Of a stretch of 64,000 bases of DNA, positions 35,481-47,915 are shown one piece after another. A program made the translations under genes and the position numbers. Origin of the DNA: Aralia elata (Eukaryota > Streptophyta > Magnoliopsida > Apiales > Araliaceae); NCBI GenBank assembly GCA_034770075.1, contig CM068388.1, positions 66,326,889 through 66,390,888 of the forward strand, in the 5' to 3' direction. The notes under the pieces were generated by a model. The model did not search any database and was not told the DNA's origin. It saw only the letters and a program-made list of their open reading frames with translations. Each line of letters opens with the position of its first letter. Within the stretch, counting starts at the first letter, position 1.

Positions 35481-36908
35481 AATCTAGCTAGGGTTTATTA
35501 GAGTTGCTTGAAGCTCTTCCTCTTCTCCTTCTCTTCCACTCGCGCTCTCTTCTTCCTCCTCCTTCCTTTTTCCGGTGACTTTTCTTCCTTTTCCGGTGAC
35601 TTTTTCGGCGACCTTCTCCTTCTTTCTTCTAGCTCTTGGCAGCTCTCTCTCTCTCTCTAAACTCTGATGATATGGGAGATGGGAGAGAAGGAATGGGTTA
35701 GGAGAAGTGGAGGAATTTTGGGAGAAAATGGGAGTAATGGGTTAATGGCTCAATGAGCTTTGTCCAAATAATTCAAGCTTGCCGGCAAAGCTCTCCACTT
35801 TCTCATTTTCTAGCAATTTGATTGGTCCAAAGTGGTTTGGGTGGTTCCCACTTGGGATAACAAGCCAAAATAAATACCCAAATACACAAAAATATATCCG
35901 AAAACTCCCACTTTTGTACCAAAACTGGTAAATAACTCCACCCAAAATTAAAATGGGTATTACCATAAATATTGGGATGGGTAAAAATAATTATTATGGG
36001 ATTTGTCCAAATATTCAGAACACCCATATAATACATTCGGATACGGATAAAATCACGTATCAGCTCAAATAAAATTTTCGACACTTGGAAAAATTATTCG
36101 TATGCATACACGTATTTATGAAATTTATTAAAATCGAAAAAGACTCAAAAATATTATGGCGTGAATAGTGCCTCGGGAAACGTGCCCGGTGAATAGTGAT
36201 TTTGCGATCTTTTGCAAAAATCAATTATTCACTCCTACGGTTCAACAACGCATAAAAATTCATACATTGACCTCATCCAGGTTATAAAATAACCTTAAAA
36301 CACGTCGCATAAAAATAATATTTAATCCATTAATAATATTAATAAACCCAAATTACAAGGGTATTCACAATTCGCGATCGCTACTCTTCCCGATTAACTC
36401 CCCATAATCATATACATCAACGTACATATATCTCACCCATATTTTGGGTTAGCGTCTTTACAATAAATAACTCGTCCAATAATATTATCCTTCAACTATT
36501 TATTTAATCCAATAAATAGTACTTTAGCGATATTTCTCGAATTCGCCAAATTAGCTAATACGAAAACTTTCATACTTATTAATCATCGTCTACACATAAT
36601 CTAGGTTATAATATAACCTTTAAACACTTACCACATAATATTATCAATAAAAGTCTACTTTATTCAATAATATTCATAAGCTCGAATTATCAAGCTACCC
36701 ATGACTCGCGATCGTTACAATAATTAACAATTAACTCATTCATTCTGAATCTATGTATATATTTCACATTTATATATATACATATTAAGCTCACCAAAAA
36801 TCACATAGATATATATAACACATATATATTCAAACTCGAATCATAATAAGAATTATTCTATATTAAATTCTTATTATAATTATTCTCGAAAATCCGGGTT
36901 GTCACATC

Positions 36909-37177
36909 CTTCCCTCCTTATAAGGATTCCGTCCTCGAAATCACAAATATCAAACCTCTTACTCGGTTTTCGTCTAATTTCTTCCGAAATTTTATCGTTG
37001 AATAATTTCAACGTATTACTATAACATAGGTTTTATATAACTTATTTAATCTCTGAGTCTTATCCTATGTTTAACCCATCAATTTCCTTTTTAAGGATCA
37101 TTGTATGTCACAGTCATCATAATAATTTAATATCATGATTTACTAACTCATAAATATTAGGGATATTACAACAAATA
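36909..37177 (-). mobile_element. Polypurine tract and 3' internal remnant of the L5 element
   Basis: On the minus strand, tcgaggacggaatcctta followed by a purine run leads into the LTR start TGTGACAACCC. This is the same arrangement as in the L1 and L2 elements (ttcgaggac..aaatt..). Nothing upstream of this tail survives, because a foreign gag fragment begins at 37178. Confidence 0.6.
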
Positions 37178-38014
37178 CAATCATGGAATGATATGCAAAG
37201 GTTGTTCTTGAAAAAATATTTTCCTGCTTCAAGAGTGGCTAACATAAGGAAGAAAATATGTGGCATCAGACAGTTTAATGGAGAAACTCTCTATGAGTAC
37301 TGGGAAGGATTTAAGAAATTGTGTTCCAGCTGTCCACCTCACCAAATTGATGACCAACACTTTGTTCAATACTTTTATGAAGGATTCTTGCCAATGGATA
37401 GAAGTATGATTGATACAGCAAGTGGAGGAGCACTAGTTGACAAAACCCTAGAAGCTGCTAGGAACTTAATCGCAAACATGGCAGCTAACTCACAACCGTA
37501 AAGAACTAGGATGGATTACACAACTAGAAGGGGTAAGCACTTATAATCTTGAATCTCAAATTTTTGAATTAACTGCTATGGTTCGATAAATGGCTGCAAG
37601 GAACATGCAAGTAGCAAAAATGTGTGGAATTTGTTCAATGTTAGGGCCTAATACAGATACTTGTCCAACATTGCAAGAAGGTGACATTATTCAATAAGTC
37701 AATGTTGTGGGGACATTTTTAGGACAACATCAATATGATCCTTATCTTGACACTTACAATCTAGGATGGAGAGATCATCCCAGCTTAAGCTACGGAGGTA
37801 CTAGGTTGCCAATACAGAATACTTTTCAGAATACGCAATAAGGTTTTCAACCAGTTCAACAGTAGTACCCAACTAGATAAGTAGCACCTCTCAATTCTGA
37901 AACACCTCTTGAGGATATGTTTAAAGCTTTCATGTCCCAGACACAGCAGTTTCAACAAGAAACAAGGGATTTTATCCATAATTTGGAGAATCAAGTAAGA
38001 CATTTTGCCCCGTA
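37178..38014 (+). pseudogene. Gag fragment of another Ty3/gypsy lineage (Athila/Tat type)
   Basis: It begins within the capsid domain at QSWNDMQRLFLKKYFP and stays open to 37501, with NGETLYEYWEGFKKLC, HFVQYFYEGFLPMDRSMID and SGGALVDKTLEAARNLI, a signature of Athila/Tat Gag. Beyond a TAA at 37499-37501, in-frame and shifted pieces continue with CGICSMLGPNTDTCPTLQEG, QYDPYLDTYNLGWRDHPS and NLENQVRHFAP. There is no start codon at the true N-terminus, several stops occur, and no pol follows. It is an orphan relic, opposite in orientation to the L5 remnant beside it. Confidence 0.8.
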
Positions 38015-38640
38015 TATTTAAAATATTTTTATGTATATATTCTAGTTGTGGGACGAAATCCGATAGCCAATTGTTGGCTCTGAATAACCAGCCAAGCAAT
38101 AAGCTCAATTCTTCCATAACATAATGAGGCGGGGTTACACGCGAGCCGATCAACGAGCAAGGTATGATGTTTAAGGGGTGGTAGGCTACTGGAACGAAAG
38201 CGAACGAGACAAATGATCCGCGACTGTCAATATATCATAAATAAATAAGAATCTTATGTCGAATCTATGGGACCCCGAAACCTGACATGGTGGGGGTGAA
38301 AATTTTTATTTTAAAACTTAGGGGTGTCTCAGATGTGGTATGATATATAACACCCAACCCAGCCATTACTATAGCCAAAACAGAAGAAAAAGAAGGAAGA
38401 AGTTACGCTGCCAACACTAATAGCATTATGTTCCAAAATTATAAATATTTTTGTATTGGCTGATTAAAGTTTCTTTTACATTAAATATTTCTTATATTTA
38501 AAACTTATAGTCTATAATATAAAACCGAGCGAATTAAGGCTTCAACATCTGACGATCTCAAATCAATTATGGCTTTAACATCCAACGGTCCCATTTTGTA
38601 TCTTATTTTCACCCAAATCAAACCCACCCCTACAAGCTAC
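38015..38640. other. Non-coding flank of the L3 solo LTR
   Basis: No gene is recognised. The last 60 bp include a 20-bp sequence (38612-38631) found again at 41165-41184 on the other side of the LTR. The last five bases, gctac, nearly match gcttc after the LTR. Confidence 0.4.
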
Positions 38641-38902
38641 TGTGACGCCCCCAAATTCAAGTCTCAGATACTCGAATCTGGTCATCACGATCTAATATAA
38701 ACATCCACCTCCAAAAAATATACAATAACTAAATGCAGAATATAATAAACATATGTTGTTTATTCAAAAGGTGTTACTAGTCCCAAGATTCGATAACCTT
38801 AATACATAAACCAAGACATACCCTAAATATTAAATCAGGGTTCAAATTACATTGATATTAAATTAAACTAAGCATAAAATAAAGTCCGCTACTTGAAGTC
38901 TA

Positions 38903-39007
38903 TTACTTCATCTTTTCCTTGCCCTTGTCTTTGGCTGAGGTCTCGGGTTTAACTGCAATAGGGTTCATGATATAACAAGGGTGAGCAACTAGTTTGCTCA
39001 ACAAGTT
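38903..39007 (-). other. Conserved LTR block with K-rich tail (L3 minus copy)
   Basis: The minus strand encodes LLSKLVAHPCYIMNPIAV across an acceptor-like tattgcag, then the tail KPETSAKDKGKEKMK with a stop at 38903-38905. Two differences in the tail relative to the plus copy leave the ETS and KGKEKM parts unchanged. Confidence 0.6.
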
Positions 39008-39804
39008 TAAATAACAGCAAGAAATGATATATATCATGAATGAAAGAGATATCTGGAAATGATTCAACGAAGAGAATAACGAAAACAAGAATAATAACTG
39101 CTTTTAAAATAAACGATAGTCAATGTAGACCATGAACAATACACTTCCAATGGAATCAATAGCTAATTGATCCTTTGGTTACTGGCTCAGAAATACGTAC
39201 TCGAGGGGATCAACCTCTAGTACACTATGTGTATGCATAACATTTAATTTCTATTCTTGTATCTGATATTTAGATATGTGGGTTACTCCCCTATATTTTT
39301 AGGGTGTTCATATTAGTCCAAGAATCTGCACCTTCAAATAGCTTGGAAAGCTTTTATTAAATATGCTTTTGTCTAGCCGAACAATGGCTTAGACTTAACT
39401 CTGAACAGTTCATGCAATATAGAACTTTAATTAAGGCACATGTCAAAGGTTGTACGAGCTCAATTGCACCAAGTGGGAATCACAATAATATCAATGTGGA
39501 ATAATTGTAAAGAAATTAAACCACTTAGAGCATGCTTGAAAGTAAAGTTCCAGCTTAAATAATTAACTCGAGTAAGGTTAGGAAAAACTTGCTTAATAAA
39601 TAATTTGAGCTAGGATAGGAAACTTGACCAACACAAGGGTTAGACAAGCGTTAGGAAACTTGTCTGGTGCGTCTACTACAGTATAACAATACACGTTCTT
39701 TAAAATCTTACACAATTAGGTACATATTCATATAACAATTAGTCACATAAAGACTAAATTCAAAACAGACGTGGCATCATTAAAGCACATTGATTGCCAC
39801 TACG

Positions 39805-39892
39805 ACTACCCAGTCGGGGGTCTCGCTCCCCAGTGAGCGAGTGGCTGCCCAGCTCACCAGTGAGCTGGCGGGGGTCTAAGGGGGCAGCGCCC
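39805..39892 (-). repeat. GC-rich palindromic cassette (L3 minus copy, A)
   Basis: Contains the stems ctcgct..agcgag and cagctcac-ca-gtgagctg, and a gggggcagcgccccc fold-back, in AT-rich surroundings. It sits near the position of cassette 2 of the plus copy but shares no word with it. Confidence 0.6.
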
Positions 39893-40214
39893 CCTGGAAA
39901 CCAAACGTAAGTTGCAACCAGGTTAATCAATTTTTGCCTTAAGACAACATCATTTTGGTTTATGCTTGATATACAATTAAGCATTTAAGGCTCAACAAAA
40001 TATGATTAACTAACGAATAACTAATTGGATTTATTAATTATTACCGTAATAAATAATCCCACCATTAATCTTGGTTGCTTAATGATTACCTAATAGAAAT
40101 GAATTAATAATTAATTAAAACTATTAGTATTTAAATTACGCAATCCAACCCGAACCATTACGATCTGGACTGACCTGGTCCGAACCAACCCGGCTAGCAC
40201 ACGACTTTGACGCT

Positions 40215-40440
40215 ATAGCACCAACCATCAAGGCGAGGCCGACGCTGTGGTGTCAGGTCCGAGCCGACCTAGCTTAGCACATGCCCTTGATGTTGCGGCG
40301 TCAAGCTCCATAGTAAGGCCGACGCTGCGGCGTCAGGCCCTTTCTTCATATCGCTGCGGCGTCAAGCTGACGCCGCAGCGTCCCGTCCGATTCACTGTGA
40401 CGTTACGGCGTCAAGCTGACGCTGCGGCGTGATGGTCTAG
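40215..40440 (-). repeat. GC-rich palindromic cassette (L3 minus copy, B)
   Basis: Six or more variants of gacgctgcggcgtca, a word that folds on itself (GACGC/GCGTC), are repeated in direct and inverted orientation. It sits near the position of cassette 1 of the plus copy. Confidence 0.7.
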
Positions 40441-41217
40441 AGTCGTCTTCCCCGCTTCGCTTCAGCAGCTTTCTTCAAATTTTAAAGATTAAAATCATCC
40501 TACCCAACATGTGTACTCAATATTAACTACATATTACTATCAATGATAAGTTTTATATACCCAATTGGAGTAATTAATCACAAGCGTGATACATAGCATT
40601 TGTAACAAGGTTTACTGAAACAAGGGCTTACCTTCTGCTCGCCGTTCTTCTCTTCTTTCCGTAATAGATAATGTAATCAGAGATCATTCGCGTGCACTTC
40701 CCTCTTCAGATTGCCCTTCCCAGTAGTACTCACTTTCTATACTATCCTATCGGAAGTTTTAGCAACTGAGTTCTTGAAGACAAAGTCCCAATTTATAGAA
40801 AATTCATTACCTATTCCAAGCTTTTGTCCATTTTATTAAACCAACGTGAAGAGGATGAAGCTGCTGGGTAATGGAGATTTGGTAGATCACCCACACCCTC
40901 TTTCATTATGACCATCATCTGAACAAGCAATAGGCTTATGCCTATACGCGGCTGGAGGAAAATAAGGGAGGTGACTCCACTGTTCCTTTAATGTCTGATT
41001 TCTTTCTCCCAAATTACAGATCACGGTTGGCAATTAAATGGGATATGTCCCATAATTCTTGTCCCATTAATGTTACTTAGTTAAATTGACTACCCGAACA
41101 ACCATTAGCCATTACTAATAGATACAGCTTCTCTCTCTCTCATTTTCACCGTTAACCTCCTCCGCCCAAATCAAACCCACCCCTTTTTCCGGTAGCACAA
41201 AGAGAGAGAAGAAAGAG

Positions 41218-44200
41218 ATGAAGAAAGTCGGGGGAGCAGAGAAGAAGAAAGTCCGGTGCCGTTCCAACATCGATGTTCCACCTAAGGTCAGCCCTCTCTT
41301 CTCTTTTCTCTTTCTCTCTAAATGTTTGTTTATTTATATGTACACACAGCTATATATTTTTTTAATTTTCTTTTTGATAAAACTTTAGGGGTTTTATTGA
41401 ATTGAAAGATCCGGGTTAGTGATACAAGTAACATACTGGTTTGCATTTTTTTTTTGTAAAGTGATGGGTTCAAACTTATTTGATTTGAATTTATGAAGTT
41501 CTATTATTTTGTTTGCCTGGGGAAAAGTGGAAATTGTGCACGTCTCTGAAATTGGAACTTTATGAGATAAAATTACCATTATTTTTGGGTTCTCAATAAC
41601 TTATTCTATAAGAATGGGGTTAATTTGATGGTTTTCTGAAGAACTTATTCTATAAGAATGGGGTTAATTTGATGGTTTTATTATGGAGTAAAAATGTACG
41701 ATTATGAGTTTGTAAATTGCTCTCAATTAGCAGGTTGGGTTTTTACATGGTTTTAGTGAATAAGGGATAGGATTATTTGTAGTTTAGACATTTTCTTTTC
41801 CCAACAGCGAGTAGATTATTGCTTTGTTTTGTTTGGGACTAGGAATGAGCAACGGAAAGGAAAGTAAATGAAAATTAAAGTATATGAAAGAATTTAGTAT
41901 TTTACACTGACCTAATTAATTTCCTTTTCTGAGTTCGGGAAATTACTTTTCCGAGTTTGGCCTCCTCTTCTTCTCCATCTGTTAGTTGTACCTCGCGGCT
42001 CGCAGAGTCTTTTAAGTTTTAACTTTCATTCTGTGGTAAACTAAAATTTATAAGCATGATTACATCTTTGGAAAATTAGCATACTGTCAAGAGAAGACTT
42101 CAAAACCAACTTGGAGTAGCAATTGAGCAAAGATTGAACTATAAAAGAGGTAAGTTATGTATTTATACTATATTCATAAAAATTGAGTTAAATGAGGCAT
42201 TTTATTATTGAAATTGTTGTGCTTAGGTTACAAATTGATGTGGGGGAAGTATTGTACATGTTATTGAGAGTAATAAGGTCGAAAATTTTGGTTAGAACCA
42301 TGAATAAAAGCTTGGAAAATCTGGAAATTTAAGTGATGCACATAAGATGTTTGATAAAGCACCTCAATGAGGTTTAATGTTTAAAAAGTGAGAATTAAGC
42401 AAAGCTTGGGGCTAGGTAATCTTTATACTTGAATTATGAGGCAACTGTAATGATTCAAGAGCATTGAAACCAGGGCATATTGGGACCTTTATAAATACAT
42501 CTTAAAGAACCCAGATTGGGCACTCAACAGCTTGAATAATATGACTTTGTGCAAACACAAGGTCTCTTTAACACAACAATGATGTTTGATAAATGATGGC
42601 CATCCAGTGGGAGCAATCATATGACAACTTATCTAATATATGAATAATGCTCTTAGTGTTATTAAAAGTTTAGTCTTTTAAAGTACTTTATCGTGAAAAA
42701 AATCTCTTTGTGGAGGGATTTCTTGGCTCAGCTGGGGTGGGTTTACATTTTCCTGAAATTCAAATATTTGTTTTCTCCCAAAGTATTAATTTTATTTATA
42801 ATATTCATCTATTTTACAAATCTAATTTTTATTATAAATAAAGAAATTGATGGATTTTATCTATATAATAAGATAGAACCCATTTTGAATCTTTAATTTA
42901 AACATTTGGGAAAGCACAAGGACAGTTCAGATTCATCTCCCAGAGTCCCGAAATGAGTTGTTGACATCTACTTTTAAGCATATAGGCATCTTGGTCTGAT
43001 GATGGGTAAAAGCAAATTCTTTTGAGGTATGTACAAAATACTTATTTCATGTTGTAATTATCATACAAACAAATAAATTGGTGTCATTGCTGCTTGCATG
43101 TTCTTTAAATTTGAAATGTTTTCTTTCATAGTCACACTGTTTGCTTTGCTTATTGCAACAAGAACAACAAAAACAAAAAACACAATAAGAAGAAGAGCGC
43201 GTGGGAGGGGGTGGTGGGTTGAGACAATATTACTTGATCTTTAGCAAACTGTATGAGCGTATGATCTGATTATCATGTGGAAATAATATATCAAAATTTG
43301 GAAATAATCAGATTTATGGATTGAGAGTTATAAAATCTCAATCCACAAATAAAATCATCAAAAGTGCTGGAATTCTAGGCAGCCCCCTGCTCCAGATCCT
43401 AACTTCTGCTTAGTTACAGTTCTGCCACTGAGTGTTTAATTAGTTAAAAGTTAATAATTAAACATGTTTTAATACATAAATCTACCTATAAATTAAGCTA
43501 ACAACCTAACATGATTACTAAGTTGAGATTATGAAGTTAATCTTTAAAATATGGAAATTTAAACCATATTTGTATAATAAATATTACCGTCAAGATAGTA
43601 GCAACCTAAATAGCCTATAATTAAATTACATGAAATATTAATGTTTCAAGGAAACAAGAACGAACATAAATGATATGTGTTTCATCAAACAAGTTGTACA
43701 TTACAACGTAACAACCAAATCCAAAATTTCAAATCGTTTGTTCCTGATCAACTCTTCATCATCTTTCTCTTCTTTCTAACATTATGGCTTTTTTTCACAC
43801 GCTATATCACACTCAATATTTGCTATTACACCTCTATGATTCACGCTATATTCTCTCTCTCTCTAGTGGATCTCGATTCCCGATTGCCATTATTTTCTTC
43901 TTTTCAATTCTAGCTCCCTTGGTTTTCTTCGCTAGCGGATTCTACAGTACCACGACTTCAATTGGGGAGTACATGATTCTAATGTCCAAACTCACTGAAG
44001 AGAAATTTTCTTACTTTGAGTTCAATTGATTTGTATTGCTCAGTTTATAAGTAAATAAGTAAATGCTATCTTCTTTTTTAAAATATTAGACCAATTTGAC
44101 TTTTAATAGTCAATTTTGAGGTATTTTCAAATTCTATTCATTTTGGTTTTAGTCAATACAATTATGAATAATGTAAAATTTAATTTTTTTACTCTAAAAA

Positions 44201-46693
44201 GTCCAAAATTGATCCTATATTTTGGAATGAAGGAGAAACATTTTCTCGATGTCAAATTGATTGAATAAAGTTTTTAATTGAGTAGTACTATTACTTGAGG
44301 GAGTATTATTTTCTTACATATTATCTCTGTTCATCTTAAAGAAAATATTTTTATTGAATCAATTTAGTAGCTCATGATATTTAAGTGATATTGTTCTTGG
44401 TCTTTGATTACTATCAAATTCAATTTTCCTTGGATTCAGTTGGGGAAACTAATGGAAAAATAGTTTTTCAGAAAATCTTACTTCATATGTAGCATCGTCT
44501 TAGTCATTTTTTTGGGGTCTCATTTTAAGCATTGTTGTGGGCTTCGGCTTCAAGAGCTTTTAGAGTAGTTGCTATCCAAATGTTCATACAGATTGTCTGA
44601 CAGTGTTTCATTAGTATTTCTTATGAGTTTTGTCTAACCATTCTTTTGGAATGAAAAAAATTAGCTTAGCGATACAAAGTTCCTGAAGATGATATATCTA
44701 TATATATAGTTTGCTATGTAGCTGTTTTGGCATCTCGAAGATTTTTGCGAACCATTGAGGATGTTTGCTCAGGGAATCGCACAGAATAAAACGGATGTAT
44801 GACAATGGAAAAGTAAATGATATTATTGATTTCCATTTTTAATGTTGATTCATATGTATTTGAGTTATGTAAAAGATGTTAATTATAATTTTAATTTTTT
44901 TGTGAATTAAATTTATAGGATTTTAGAATGAAGGAGCTTAGTTGTTGTTGTGTGGAGTAATAAAGAGGGAAATTATGGTTTAGAAACATATAATAAGAAG
45001 GGAAATATTGCACATATCATGTTCGATAAATTGTTTATTATAGATTCCTAAGCTCAAATCGAGCAATTAAGCTGAGATAGTAAACAAGAACTCTTGACAC
45101 ATGTTATATTAATTAAATAAAATTATTTTTATACGTTTAAATAGGGTAGAATTCTGTTTTGGAACAAAAGTCATTTTCATGTTCCGTAGAAAGCTTCATA
45201 CTTTAGTGTCACAAAAGGGAAAGAACAGTTGGGTCTGTGTAATATTTTTATCAGTATTACTTGGGACTCTTAATTTATTAAAAAGGTTAGATTTTTAGTT
45301 TTGACCGTAGCTTCCCTATATTGAATTATTGTGATTCTCTTAGTTTTTATTGGCTTAGTCATCTTTTTGCTACTGGGTGGTAATTTAGGACTTTACTGGA
45401 GAATTTTATTGTAATTATTTTCAAGTTGTGATTTTTTGTGTGTATATACTTGGGGTTTGTGGAATGTACTATGTACACCAAAAATTGGAATAGGTTGTAT
45501 TAGTTTGCTCTCAACTAAAATGATTGCTCAAGAATCTTTTTTCCATAAGGTAAGAAATTACTGTTTATCCAACCTTTTAATTTCTATGAGGTTTAAGGTT
45601 ATTGTATTCGAGATGTTGTTGGATTTGGCCAGGAGTGATATGGATTTCTCTGAACTAGAATGATTTTGGCAAATATTATGGAAATTTTGACTGAGGTAAT
45701 GCAAATTTTATGAAGCTTTAGATTAACCCTGTAGAGAAAAAGAGAAGGAGAAAGTGGAATTCTTTGTTTTTGTTTTTGGGGGAGGGGGTGTGGTTGGGGA
45801 GGGAAAGATTTTCAGTGTTTCTCTGAGCAATTTGTAAATTAATCACTCATGTTGTGCATAAAGTGATTCACATTAGTCAAATTTCACTTGCAAGTAGATA
45901 TATAATATGACTTGTGTAGTACTCCGATTTGAGTATATTATCATTTAGTATTCCATCTGAGTAGCTTATTGTGATTGCATAAATATCATTTATACTTGGG
46001 CCCAATATTTAGTTGTTTCCTCTTAATTTTAGTAGATCTTATTGGTTTTTTTAATACCTTATTTATGTTAATTTATTTTCATTAATGACGACCTAGAAAA
46101 TACCGTATGATAAGTTTTTCTTACTCATCATTTTCTTACTTTTTATCTAATCTTTTTACCCGCGTATTTACTATTCAACGTTTTTTTGTCTACAAGTTCG
46201 AAGACTTCGTCATAATAATGTAGGAGTGGTAATTCGCAATGAGTATGAACTAAATTGTCTCCATATACATGAGGTAGTGTATCCTCACACCTATTTCTCA
46301 TTCATTTTTTTTTCTTTTAAGTAGCGTTTTTTACACAGAAGGAGACAAAAATGTATGATGCTTTGGTGAATGCCAAATTTAAGGGGAACGATAAATCAAC
46401 CCCTTCTACCTAAGGAACAAAAAATAAAGATTTCCAACTGGTATTACTTTTAATCCTATTCTTTTCTCTCTGTTTTTACAATGGATTTTGATGTTATTGA
46501 ATTTAAAATTTTTTATGTAGAATGTTTGATTTGTCAACATGTTTTTGGTTTGTCTCATTTAATATACTTATTTTTTTATCGTGTTCTTACACAAAAGGAG
46601 AAAAAAAGGTCTGATACTTTGGCGAATGCCAAATTTAAGGGGAAACAAAAATCAACATCTTTTAGACAAGGAACAAAAAATAAAGATTGCTAA
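41218..46693 (+). CDS. Candidate host gene, small exons, alternative terminal exons
   Basis: I do not recognise the product. The model rests on exon-like pieces with compatible phases. Exon 1: 41218-41286, ATG to AAG|GT, 23 codons, basic (MKKVGGAEKKKVRCRS). Exon 2: 42080-42149, after ..ttag and before GTAAGT, open as HTVKRRLQNQLGVAIEQRL. Exon 3: 45494-45549, after ..tag and before GTAAGA, open in the matching phase. Terminal exon: 46598-46693 after ..aaaag, rich in K and S, with a TAA; a diverged copy is at 46342-46413. Exons 1 and 2 are the most convincing; exon 3 and the terminal exon are weaker. A purine-rich leader precedes the ATG. A pseudogene or a longer gene with missed exons is possible. 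Confidence 0.35.
41599..41684 (+). repeat. 44-bp tandem duplication
   Basis: The sequence starting aacttattctataagaatg occurs twice, 44 bp apart, nearly unchanged. It lies in the proposed first intron. Confidence 0.85.
42150..45493 (+). other. Proposed long intron, no other gene seen
   Basis: AT-rich, T-rich sequence without coding signal. Short open frames at 42693-42896 and 43677-44029 are hydrophobic by composition and have no motif. A GT-rich or purine-rich run at 43190-43220 is low complexity. Confidence 0.35.
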
Positions 46694-46842
46694 CTGGTAT
46701 CACTTTTACTCCTATTCTTTTCTATCTATTTTTATAATGGATTTGGATGTTATTTATTTAAAATATTTTTTAAGTTTCGTTTTATGTAGAACGTTTGATT
46801 TGTCAACATGTTTTTGGTTTGTCTCATTTAAAATACTTTTTG
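46331..46842 (+). repeat. Tandem duplication of ~256 bp including terminal exon
   Basis: 46331-46586 and 46587-46842 align throughout, sharing aatgccaaatttaagggga, aaggaacaaaaaataaaga and tttgtcaacatgtttttgg. Both copies keep an acceptor-like AAG|GAG in the same phase followed by a short open frame. Confidence 0.85.
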
Positions 46843-47344
46843 TGTATACAACTAGATTATTGAGGAACTATAATTTTTTGTTTTTTTTTACCAGTTTTGT
46901 AGTTGAGAGTTTTAGTTTCTTAATCTTAATATTGCTTTGTAGCCTTTAAACTTTTATTATGACATATAATTTGAATCTTTTGTTGGGTCCCATTTTTTAA
47001 CACTCTAAATTTGTTTGAACATTCCATAATTTGAAACATCGATCAATAGTGAAATCTAATCCTTTCCTAGTAGTTTGAAGCATATTTCGATCTTTTTTAT
47101 AGCATACCTTTCAAGTTGTTAAATTCAATATGCTATTGATCGAGCATATTACTATAGAACAATGTGTTGGGTGCAACTGTGGCTATGGTGTTTTATTTTT
47201 GCATCAAACAAAAACTTTATTATAATTATAATGTTGATAAATGGTTGGGTAGATAGTTCTGTTAATTCAACACTTTATTGTTATGTTACCTCCCGTTGCT
47301 ATATATACAAAGTGAAAAACGATACGATATACGTTAACTAATTA

Positions 47345-47915
47345 ATTAGTAGTGACTAGCTTGATGTTTTGGTGCTTAGATATGTGTTGATGATGGAGTA
47401 TGTATTAATTTTGCTGCATGTGTATATTTTTTGTGTTCCGTCTTTTGTAAAGTTAATTAATTATACATGGTTATGATGATTTTGGGTATGAAATGAAATG
47501 ATGGTTGTATTGGTGGTTTAGATATATATATATATATATATATATATTGATGATTGTAAGTTTTGTATGCAGGTTTAGAATTTTCTGGATATCTATTTTT
47601 AAAGGAAACTCTGCCAAAATTTCTTGAAATTAGTAGCGACTAGCTTGATGTTTTGGTGTTTGGATATGTGTTGATAATTAAGTATGTATTAATTTTATGC
47701 ATTTATGTATTTTTTGTGTTTCGTCTTTTGTAAAGTTAACTAATTATACATGGTTATGATGATTTTGGGTATGGAATGATGGTTGTTTTGGTGGTTTGGA
47801 TATGTATTGATGATTGTAAGTTTTGTATACAGATTTATATTTTTCTGAATATCTATTTTTAAAAGAAAAACTGCCGAAATTTCTTGAAATTAGTAGCAAC
47901 TAGCTTGATGTTTTG
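47345..47915 (+). repeat. Tandem duplication, 2.1 copies of ~260-285 bp
   Basis: The phrase ttagtag.gactagcttgatgttttgg opens units at 47345, 47630 and 47890 (partial). Unit 1 is longer because of an (AT)n run at 47522-47548. No coding content. Confidence 0.85.
47522..47548 (+). repeat. (AT)n microsatellite
   Basis: About 13 AT dinucleotides occur within the first copy of the tandem duplication; the second copy has only a short remnant. Confidence 0.9.

Larger units (their letters stand above)
31218..36908 (-). mobile_element. L5-family LTR, minus orientation, with nested insertion
   Basis: The plus-strand start is TGTAACGCCCCCG and the end is CGGGTTGTCACA, directly followed by ttccctccttataagg, a polypurine tract in the minus orientation. 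Without the nested 33736-35480 insertion and its duplication it is about 3.9 kb, the size class of the other long LTRs. A donor-like AG|GTAA on the minus strand is at 33639-33640, and a GC-rich palindromic cassette at 32890-32985. Short open frames inside have no family similarity. Only about 270 bp of internal sequence survive beyond 36908. Confidence 0.7.
38641..41126 (-). mobile_element. Solo LTR of family L3, minus orientation, 2486 bp
   Basis: Runs from TGTGACGCCCCC to ..AGATACA with flanking gctac/gcttc, a one-mismatch target duplication. Its conserved block and element-start region match the plus L3 copy. It has a TATA-like ttctataaatt (about 40790-40800, minus), a donor-like AG|GTAAG at 40630-40631 (minus), and two GC-rich cassettes whose words differ from those of the plus copy. 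It lies ~90 bp upstream of a candidate host gene's start codon. Confidence 0.75.
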
